DNA of 5,017 nt from an uncultured Clostridia bacterium (GTDB taxonomy: Bacteria > Bacillota > Clostridia > Oscillospirales > Acutalibacteraceae): NCBI GenBank assembly GCA_937920235.1, contig CALGUK010000032.1:1-5017 (forward strand), read 5' to 3'. The translations under genes and the position numbers were made by a program. The stretch's first letter is position 1, and every line of letters begins with the position of its first letter. Of the stretch, positions 1 through 5,017 are shown one piece after another. The notes under the pieces were generated by a model. The model ran no database searches. It saw only the letters and a list, made by a program, of their open reading frames with translations, and had not been told where the DNA came from.

Positions 1-7
1 ATTAGTT

Positions 8-787
8 TTATCCAAACAACTCTCTGTATTGAACAGGGTAATATCCTGTGTGTTGTTTAAAACGTCTTATGAAATTCGGATAGTCGTTGAATCCGCATTC
101 CGTGCATATCTGCAGCACGCTCATGTCTGTGTTCTCAAGCAGTTTTTTTGCATATTCAAAGCGCATATTGTTCAGATAAACTTTGAAGTTTATTCCTTTT
201 TCTGCCTTGAATAGCCGTGAAAAATATGTGGGTGCAAGTGCAACCTCGTTGGCAACATCTTCAAGTTTAAGCTCATTTCTGAAATTGTTGAGAACATATA
301 ACTCCGCTTTGTTTATTGCGGAAAGTTCCCTGATTGGTTCGTCATCTGAAGTTTCCTTTTTAAGTTTTGCAATAATGGCGTTGAGCAACATTTCGGAAAA
401 ATCCTTATCATTTATATTGTTGCAGAGTTCGTTAAGCAAAACTTCAAAGCAAAGTTTGGTTTCTCCGCTTACTTTCAGAAACACCGGCGAGTTTTTTGTG
501 AGGCTCTGCAGAAAAGTCTGATTGCAGATATCGCCCGAGAACATAACATTATAAAGTTCGGCATCCTTGATATCCACATAGTGAAAGTCAAGCGGAGTCA
601 AGAAAAACAAATTGCCCGGTTCTATTTCATATTCGGTTCCGTCAACCGTATATGTACCGTTGCCCGAAACAATAAACTCCAGCTCATAAAAATCGTGAAA
701 ATGCGTTTCTATAAAAGTGTTTTCTTGCTTTTTGGTTGCACTGAGGTAGCCGTTTTCTATAAATCTGCTCTTTGTATATTTCTGCAT
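8..787 (-). CDS. AraC-family transcriptional regulator (cupin sensor + double HTH)
   Basis: A 259-residue cytoplasmic DNA-binding regulator, complete, of the usual length for a one-sensor-domain AraC/XylS protein. Residues about 20-105 form a cupin-type sugar-sensing domain: a His-x-His-x-Phe-Tyr-Glu-Leu segment at 29-37 is followed by short beta strands with Gly and Pro turns. Residues about 160-255 form the AraC DNA-binding domain. The first helix-turn-helix (about 173-200) includes LEDVANEVALAPTYFSRLFK, and the second (about 222-246) carries the family signature ICTECGFNDYPNFIRRFK, ending with GYYPVQYR. The ATG at 787-785 is preceded by AAAGGAAGTGG (802-792, minus strand) at a slightly long spacing. 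The gene is divergent from the kinase-isomerase-mannosidase operon, so it is probably that operon's local regulator, and an activator is the commonest mode for this family. The inducer is unknown; a mannose-related sugar is inferred from context only. The family call is very secure, the target and ligand are not. Confidence 0.96.
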   Translation of the reverse strand: MQKYTKSRFIENGYLSATKKQENTFIETHFHDFYELEFIVSGNGTYTVDGTEYEIEPGNLFFLTPLDFHYVDIKDAELYNVMFSGDICNQTFLQSLTKNSPVFLKVSGETKLCFEVLLNELCNNINDKDFSEMLLNAIIAKLKKETSDDEPIRELSAINKAELYVLNNFRNELKLEDVANEVALAPTYFSRLFKAEKGINFKVYLNNMRFEYAKKLLENTDMSVLQICTECGFNDYPNFIRRFKQHTGYYPVQYRELFG

Positions 788-808
788 AAGCCCACTTCCT
801 TTTGCTCT

Positions 809-837
809 ATTTTAACTTGTCTGATAATAAAAATCAA
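809..837 (-). promoter_or_regulatory. Probable sigma-A promoter of the AraC-family gene
   Basis: Read on the minus strand, TTGATT (837-832) is followed after exactly 17 bp by TAAAAT (814-809). This gives 4/6 and 5/6 matches to the -35 and -10 consensus at ideal spacing. Transcription would begin near 802-803, leaving a leader of only about 15 nt in which the Shine-Dalgarno-like AAAGGAAGTGG lies at or very near the 5' end. That short leader is the weak point of the call. Confidence 0.5.
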
Positions 838-858
838 TACAAAGGCAAAAAAAGACAA
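817..858. promoter_or_regulatory. Weak candidate operator: TTGTCT ... AGACAA inverted repeat
   Basis: TTGTCT at 817-822 and its exact reverse complement AGACAA at 853-858 flank a 30-bp A-rich spacer between the two divergent promoters. Just downstream, GACAATGCA (854-862) and GACATGCA (870-877) form an imperfect direct repeat running up to the operon's -10 box. These are plausible half-sites for the adjacent AraC regulator. However, a 6-bp dyad is expected about once by chance in a region this size, so the evidence is position only. Confidence 0.2.
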
Positions 859-880
859 TGCAGGATTCTGACATGCAAAG

Positions 881-886
881 TATAAT
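881..886 (+). promoter_or_regulatory. -10 box of the kinase-isomerase-mannosidase operon promoter
   Basis: A perfect TATAAT lies 13 bp before the ATG at 900. No hexamer 16-18 bp upstream matches TTGACA at more than two positions (for example ATGCAG at 858-863), and there is no TGn extension. A consensus -10 without a -35 is typical of activator-dependent promoters, which fits the divergent AraC gene. Transcription would start near 892-894. That would make the ATG at 900 almost leaderless, but give a normal leader of about 37 nt to a start at 930. Confidence 0.5.
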
Positions 887-899
887 AAAACCATAATCA

Positions 900-1856
900 A
901 TGGAACGTATTAGACAGGAGGTGTCAGTTATTAAATTTATTGGTATCGACATTGGCGGAACCAAATGCGCAGTGGTTTCGGGCAATGATGCGGGTGAAGT
1001 TATACAAAAGGAAAAAATCCCAACAAAGGATTGCAAAAACACTATTGATAAGATAATCAAAATTGCAAAAACAATGGGCAAATGTGATGCTATAGGTATA
1101 AGTTGCGGAGGCCCGTTGGACTCTAAAAACGGAATAATAAAATCACCGCCTAATCTTCCCGGATGGGATAATATTAAAATAGTAGATGTGCTAAAAAACG
1201 AATTCAATGTTCCTGTCTTTTTAAGAAATGATGCAGATGCATGCAGTCTTGCAGAATGGAAATTCGGAGCAGGAAGAGGGACACAGAATATGATATTTCT
1301 TACTTTTGGCACGGGTCTTGGTGCGGGACTCATCTTGAATGGCAAACTGTACACCGGTGCTTGTGATATGGCAGGCGAAGTAGGTCATATAAGGCTTTCT
1401 GATTATGGACCGGTCGGTTACGGAAAAGCAGGTTCATTTGAAGGATTCTGTTCCGGCGGCGGTATAGCTCAAATAGGAAAAACCATTGCAAAAGAAAACC
1501 AACAAATGGGCCATCCCGTAAGTTTTTCGGGTGATGAAATAACAGCCAAATCTATCGCTGATATCGCTATATTAGGCGATGAAAGTGCATTGGAAGTATA
1601 CAAGCAGTGTGCACATATGTTAGGTCGAGGTCTTTCAGTGCTGATTGATATACTCAACCCCGAAAAGATAATTCTTGGAAGCATATTTCAACGCAGCGAA
1701 GAATTATTACGAGCAGAAATGGAAAAGGTTATTGCAAAAGAAACTCTTCCTCAATCGCGCAATGTTTGCAAAATAGTTCCTGCAGAGCTTGGTGAATCAC
1801 TTGGAGATGTTGCTGCTTTGTGTGTAGCGGTTTGCGGAATAAAAGGAGAAATATGA
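900..1856 (+). CDS. ROK-family sugar kinase, zinc-site cysteines missing
   Basis: A probable cytoplasmic ATP-dependent hexose kinase of 318 residues from ATG 900, or 308 if it starts at the ATT at 930. The second option is favoured by the ribosome binding site at 916-923 and by family N-termini. Visible motifs (318-residue numbering) are the phosphate-binding DIGGTK at 17-22, a second Gly-rich segment ISCGGPLD at 67-74, RNDADA at 109-114 with the catalytic base Asp111, the adenine-side FGTGLGAGLI at 136-145, and sugar ligands Glu160 and His163 in GEVGH. The ROK zinc motif CxCGxxGCxE appears as VGYGKAGSFE (172-181): the sugar-binding Glu181 is kept but all three Cys are Val, Tyr and Ser. There is no N-terminal helix-turn-helix, so it is a kinase rather than a ROK repressor. 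The substrate is not readable; mannose, glucose or N-acetylmannosamine are candidates, with mannose favoured by the GH38 gene in the same operon. Its stop directly abuts the isomerase start. Confidence 0.93.
   Translation: MERIRQEVSVIKFIGIDIGGTKCAVVSGNDAGEVIQKEKIPTKDCKNTIDKIIKIAKTMGKCDAIGISCGGPLDSKNGIIKSPPNLPGWDNIKIVDVLKNEFNVPVFLRNDADACSLAEWKFGAGRGTQNMIFLTFGTGLGAGLILNGKLYTGACDMAGEVGHIRLSDYGPVGYGKAGSFEGFCSGGGIAQIGKTIAKENQQMGHPVSFSGDEITAKSIADIAILGDESALEVYKQCAHMLGRGLSVLIDILNPEKIILGSIFQRSEELLRAEMEKVIAKETLPQSRNVCKIVPAELGESLGDVAALCVAVCGIKGEI
916..923 (+). promoter_or_regulatory. Start-deciding ribosome binding site AGGAGGTG inside the annotated kinase ORF
   Basis: AGGAGGTG is an uninterrupted 8-base match to the anti-Shine-Dalgarno end of 16S rRNA and the strongest such site in the window. 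It lies within the first codons of the longest kinase reading frame. With AGGAGG at 916-921, an 8-nt spacer puts initiation at 930, an ATT codon. The protein from there reads (M)KFIGIDIGGTK, the usual beginning of a ROK kinase. The ATG at 900 has no Shine-Dalgarno sequence ahead of it. Confidence 0.65.
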
Positions 1857-2450
1857 ATGGAAAAGCTAATGGTACGCTATCCTGCTCTTAAGTCCTGCGA
1901 GAGTAAAATTAAAAATACTCTTGAACTTATGATAAAAACATACGAACAAGGCGGAAAGATACTTATATGCGGCAACGGGGGCAGTGCGGCAGATTGTGAA
2001 CATATTGTAGGCGAACTCATGAAAGGTTTTCATTTGAAGCGACCTGTTTCCGATGAACGCATACCGGAAGAACTCCGCAAAGGTTTGCAAGGAGCTTTAC
2101 CGGCAATATCTTTACCAAGCCAGATATCCGTGCTCTCCGCTTATGTTAATGATGCAGATCCTGAGATGATGTATGCACAGCTTGTATATGGATACGCATG
2201 CAAAAATGATCTTGTTATAGGTATTTCAACTTCAGGGAATTCTGCAAATATAATCAATGCCCTGACCGTTGCAAAATCACTTGGCGTAAAGACCGTTGCT
2301 TTGACAGGTGAAAAGCCAAGCAAATTGATGGAGCTGTGCGATGTTACAATAAATGTTCCGAGCTGCGAAACTTATGAAGTGCAGGAATATCACTTGCCTG
2401 TTTATCACTATCTGTGTGCATCTCTTGAAAAACATTTTTTCTCAAAATAA
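1857..2450 (+). CDS. SIS-domain phosphosugar isomerase, GmhA (sedoheptulose-7-phosphate isomerase) type
   Basis: A cytoplasmic aldose-ketose isomerase candidate of 197 residues, about the GmhA family length. It is essentially one SIS domain: CGNGGSAADCEH (38-49) and ISTSGNSANI (123-132) are the phosphosugar-binding loops, followed by VKTVALTGEKPSKL (144-157). The GmhA metal and catalytic positions appear intact: His49 and Glu53 (HxxxE), and Gln176 with His184 in QEYHLPVYH near the C-terminus. This sets it apart from SIS regulators and glucosamine-phosphate isomerases. Compared with E. coli GmhA from memory, it has roughly 15 extra residues around 60-80, between the metal-site Glu and the conserved LPAISL. 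The ATG follows the kinase TGA with no gap, and AGGAG at 1844-1848 has an 8-nt spacer, so translation is probably coupled. With no heptose-biosynthesis genes here, the substrate may be the product of the adjacent kinase (for example mannose 6-phosphate) rather than sedoheptulose 7-phosphate; that is inference. Confidence 0.9.
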   Translation: MEKLMVRYPALKSCESKIKNTLELMIKTYEQGGKILICGNGGSAADCEHIVGELMKGFHLKRPVSDERIPEELRKGLQGALPAISLPSQISVLSAYVNDADPEMMYAQLVYGYACKNDLVIGISTSGNSANIINALTVAKSLGVKTVALTGEKPSKLMELCDVTINVPSCETYEVQEYHLPVYHYLCASLEKHFFSK

Positions 2451-2479
2451 AAATGAATTCATAAAAAGGAGATTGAAAG

Positions 2480-4900
2480 ATGAAGAAAAAGTTCCACCTC
2501 ATTGCAAACGCTCACCTTGACCCCGTCTGGCAATGGCGTGTCCCTGAAGGACTGTCGCTTGTTAAATCCACTTTTCGCTCCGCACTTGACAGAATGAACG
2601 AATTTCCCGATTACACATTCACAAGTGCATGTGCAAGCTACTATAAATGGATAAAACTCAACGAGCCTGAAATGTTCGAAGAAATAAAGCAAAGAGTAAA
2701 AGAAGGCAGATGGGCAATTGTTGGCGGTATGTGGGTGCAACCCGATTGCAACATTCCGTCGGGTGAGGCATTCTGCCGTCACATGCTCTATTCACAAAAG
2801 TTTTTCAAAGAGAATTTCGGATTCATCGTAAAAACGGGATACAATGTTGACTCATTCGGACATAACGGTATGTTGCCTCAGCTGCTGAAAAAATCAGGAA
2901 TAGACAATTACATTTATCAGCGACCTGACAACCGTACAGAAAAACCTAATCTTCCGTTTGATGATCTGCATTATTGGCAAAGCCCTGACGGAAGCGTTAT
3001 CAATGCTTTCCGTGTTCCTGACGGATACGGCGGAGATGTTCACGAGCAGCGCCTTGTTGACCACTATTACAACAAAAATCAGCCGATGATGGTGCTTTTC
3101 GGTGTCGGTAATCACGGTGGCGGACCTTCAAAGGAGCACCTTAAAAACGCTGAAAAGCTTATCTGTAACGGTGATTTCAAATATTCCACCCCCGATACTT
3201 ATTTTGAAGAAGCACAGGGCACTGAAATGCCGCTTGTAAACGAGGATTTGCAGCACCACGCAAGCGGTTGCTACAGCGCAAACAGCAGAATTAAAAACAT
3301 CAACCGCAGGGCAGAAACAGAGCTTGTAACGGCTGAAAAACTGGATGTTCTTGCTAATATAATGACGGGTTCTGCTTTGCATAACAAGCAGATTGAAGCC
3401 GCATGGGAACGGGTTATGTTCAATCAGTTCCACGATATCCTTGCTGGTTGTTCAGTAAAAGAAGCATATTTTGATGCAGAAAATTCTTACGGTTACGCTC
3501 GTGAAACAGCTCTTGATGTAAACACCTTTGCTGCACAGCGTATAACTTGGAGAATCAAGACTACCGATTTTCTTGACGCTGACGATTCTGAAATGAGAGG
3601 CAGATTGTGGTATAAAGAGGGCGAAGGCTCACCAATGGTTGTGTTTAACCCTCATTCTTTTGCTGTTAAATCTATTGCGCAGTTCGGTTCGCAGTACATT
3701 TCAAAGGTTCTTGATTCAAAGGGTAATGAAGTCCCGTTCCAGCTTGTGCGTGCTTCATATACCGACGGTGAGCATCTTTACAAGTGCATTTTTGAAGCAG
3801 ATGTTCCTGCTTACGGTTACGCTGTATATTATCTTTATCACAAAGAAAACAACGATGAAAAATCCTTCGAGTCACATCTTACTGCAACAGAAAACAGCCT
3901 TGAAAACAGTAAGGTCAGATTTGTTTTTGATAAAGAAACAGGTGCAGTTTCTTCTTGTATATTAAAAGAAAGCAACACCGAATTTGCCGAAGGTCTGCTT
4001 GGCAGAGCAGTTGTTTGCGACGATTTTGCCAACGATACATGGGGACACAGAGTTTTTGATTATAATATTGATATAGGTCAGTTTGGCGAAGGTACTCTTG
4101 AGATTGTTGAAAACGGTCCTGTCAGGGTAACCGTCAAATCCGTTGTAAAATACGGCAATTCCGTACTGACAAGATACTACTCGCTTTATGACGATAGCGA
4201 TAAGCTTACAGTCAGAACAGTTCTTGAGCTTGATGAGCAGTATAAATCCGTCAAGCTTTCGTTCAAAGCGGATGTAAACAATTCAACCGTCACATATTCC
4301 ATGCCTTATGGCTTTATTGAAAAGGATGCAAACGGTCAGGAAGAGCCTTCACACGCATGGTGCGATATATGCGATGAAACTGGTAAGGGTCTCGGACTTC
4401 TGAACACAGGCAAATACAGTTTCTGTTCAATCGGTAATGATCTGCGTATGATGATTGCACGAAGCTGTGCATACCTTGACCACTTCGGTCAGCATATGCG
4501 TGACGGTGAAATGGAATTTCTTGATAAGGGCGAGCAGGAATTTACCTATGAAATCGTTCCTCATATTCAGAAGGTCAATTCCGAACTATTCAAAGCATCG
4601 GAAGTTCTTAACAATCCGCTTCAGACACATCAGGAAACACACCACGGCGGAAATCTACCTCAGATTTATTCTGCACTTGACGTTGATAAAGAAAATATTG
4701 TTGTCACTTCAATCAAGTCTGCAGAAAACGGCAACGGTATCATCATGCGTATTGTTGAAACAAACGGCACCGCAACCGATGCTACGGTTGATTTCACCGC
4801 TCTTAACACAAAATTCTCAATGAGCTGGAAACCGCAGGAAATCAAAACTGTCAGACTTATGCCTGACGGAAAAGTTACCGAATGTATGATAACCGAATAA
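2480..4900 (+). CDS. Cytoplasmic GH38 alpha-mannosidase
   Basis: A retaining, metal-dependent alpha-mannosidase of 806 residues, complete but somewhat shorter than many bacterial GH38 enzymes. The catalytic domain (about 5-270) opens with AHLDPVWQW, giving zinc ligands His12 and Asp14. YNVDSFGHNGMLPQ (121-134) supplies Asp124, the expected nucleophile and third zinc ligand. NHGGGPS lies at 211-217. QFHDILAGCS (316-325) gives the fourth zinc ligand, His318, near the helical middle domain (about 275-355). A beta-rich C-terminal half (about 380-800) completes the GH38 layout. The acid/base residue cannot be fixed by eye; Glu255 and Asp256 lie in the likely area. The N-terminus is the mature fold itself, with no signal peptide or membrane segment, so substrates must be imported. 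AAGGAG (2466-2471) with an 8-nt spacer fixes the start. It is the last gene of the operon. ROK and GH38 genes also lie together in the N-glycan locus of Streptococcus pneumoniae. Linkage specificity, and any MngB-like activity on phosphomannosyl-glycerate, cannot be decided here. Confidence 0.95.
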   Translation: MKKKFHLIANAHLDPVWQWRVPEGLSLVKSTFRSALDRMNEFPDYTFTSACASYYKWIKLNEPEMFEEIKQRVKEGRWAIVGGMWVQPDCNIPSGEAFCRHMLYSQKFFKENFGFIVKTGYNVDSFGHNGMLPQLLKKSGIDNYIYQRPDNRTEKPNLPFDDLHYWQSPDGSVINAFRVPDGYGGDVHEQRLVDHYYNKNQPMMVLFGVGNHGGGPSKEHLKNAEKLICNGDFKYSTPDTYFEEAQGTEMPLVNEDLQHHASGCYSANSRIKNINRRAETELVTAEKLDVLANIMTGSALHNKQIEAAWERVMFNQFHDILAGCSVKEAYFDAENSYGYARETALDVNTFAAQRITWRIKTTDFLDADDSEMRGRLWYKEGEGSPMVVFNPHSFAVKSIAQFGSQYISKVLDSKGNEVPFQLVRASYTDGEHLYKCIFEADVPAYGYAVYYLYHKENNDEKSFESHLTATENSLENSKVRFVFDKETGAVSSCILKESNTEFAEGLLGRAVVCDDFANDTWGHRVFDYNIDIGQFGEGTLEIVENGPVRVTVKSVVKYGNSVLTRYYSLYDDSDKLTVRTVLELDEQYKSVKLSFKADVNNSTVTYSMPYGFIEKDANGQEEPSHAWCDICDETGKGLGLLNTGKYSFCSIGNDLRMMIARSCAYLDHFGQHMRDGEMEFLDKGEQEFTYEIVPHIQKVNSELFKASEVLNNPLQTHQETHHGGNLPQIYSALDVDKENIVVTSIKSAENGNGIIMRIVETNGTATDATVDFTALNTKFSMSWKPQEIKTVRLMPDGKVTECMITE

Positions 4901-4952
4901 AAGCAAACAAGCCCACTGACAATGAGTCAACGGGCTTGTTTGCTTTTATTTT
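4896..4952 (+). terminator. Rho-independent terminator, 19-bp perfect stem, probably bidirectional
   Basis: Bases 4896-4914 pair without interruption with 4932-4950, giving an AATAAAAGCAAACAAGCCC arm against its exact complement. The 17-base loop contains a further 4-bp helix (TGAC 4917-4920 with GTCA 4926-4929, AATGA loop). The 3' arm runs into TTTTATTTT (4944-4952). On the opposite strand the hairpin ends in a matching U-rich run (complement of 4896-4902), so it could also stop a convergent transcript. The mannosidase stop codon TAA (4898-4900) lies inside the 5' arm. Confidence 0.93.
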
Positions 4953-4975
4953 GATTTTTATTTGTTACAGCATAA

Positions 4976-5017
4976 TTACAACAGAATCAGCTGAGAACCG
5001 TCTTTTGCAACATAATT
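4976..5017 (-). CDS. Possible C-terminal end of a convergent gene, cut by the window edge
   Basis: Read on the minus strand from the window edge, 13 sense codons precede a TAA at 4978-4976, encoding NYVAKDGSQLILL. This looks like a natural protein end, and the stop sits 24 bp from a terminator that would also work in that direction. The stretch is too short to prove coding: another frame on the same strand also stays open across it. No family can be assigned. Confidence 0.3.
   Translation of the reverse strand, partial: NYVAKDGSQLILL

Noticed and set aside
812..1354. A 180-codon minus-strand open frame across the divergent promoters and the start of the kinase
   Set aside because: It is antisense to well-conserved ROK motifs, has no recognisable family, and would run through the intergenic control region. 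It is an overlap artefact of the kinase codons.
900..1856. ROK transcriptional repressor instead of kinase
   Set aside because: The protein begins at the phosphate-binding DIGGTK strand with no room for a winged-helix domain, and the catalytic Asp in RNDADA is present.
1857..2450. Assignment of the isomerase as a heptose-biosynthesis GmhA
   Set aside because: No HddA, GmhB or nucleotidyltransferase gene is present, and the neighbours are a ROK kinase and an alpha-mannosidase. Only the family type is claimed, so no gene symbol is given.
3639..3965. Open frames of about 100 codons on both strands inside the mannosidase (also 3128-3433 and 4455-4823)
   Set aside because: They lie wholly within a convincing GH38 gene, have no recognisable motifs, and are out-of-frame shadows.
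4106..4122. A cre-like (CcpA) sequence, TGAAAACGGTCCTG
   Set aside because: It lies deep inside the mannosidase coding region and fails the last two positions of the cre consensus. It is likely chance.

Overview
The window looks like a chromosomal segment from a low-to-moderate GC member of the Bacillota, most likely a gut-type Clostridia (Oscillospiraceae or Lachnospiraceae-like). This rests on the strong AGGAG-type ribosome binding sites, the A/T-rich intergenic DNA, the AraC/ROK/GH38 gene set and the protein style. The exact taxon cannot be read from the sequence.

Layout: an AraC-family regulator (8-787, minus strand) is transcribed away from a three-gene plus-strand operon. The 112 bp between them (788-899) hold both promoters. 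The operon encodes a ROK-family sugar kinase (900-1856, true start possibly 930), a GmhA-type SIS phosphosugar isomerase (1857-2450, directly abutting the kinase) and a cytoplasmic GH38 alpha-mannosidase (2480-4900, 29 bp further on). It ends in a long, perfect, probably bidirectional terminator hairpin that contains the mannosidase stop codon (4896-4952). The last 42 bases may hold the C-terminal tail of a convergent minus-strand gene.

Working model (inference): an imported alpha-mannoside, perhaps an N-glycan fragment or manno-oligosaccharide, is cleaved in the cytoplasm by the GH38 enzyme. The released sugar is phosphorylated by the ROK kinase, and the sugar phosphate is isomerised by the SIS protein towards central metabolism. 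The AraC protein would sense the sugar or a derivative. No transporter, ManA-type isomerase or extracellular glycosidase lies in the window, so substrate and uptake route are open.

The points most worth a second look are these. The kinase has a perfect Shine-Dalgarno sequence that points to an ATT codon rather than to the only upstream ATG. Its usual zinc-binding cysteines are all replaced. A GmhA-type isomerase with intact metal-site residues sits in a mannoside-catabolic rather than heptose-biosynthetic setting. Isoleucine codon use changes sharply between the first two genes and the mannosidase. No CRISPR array, mobile element, tRNA or rRNA was seen.
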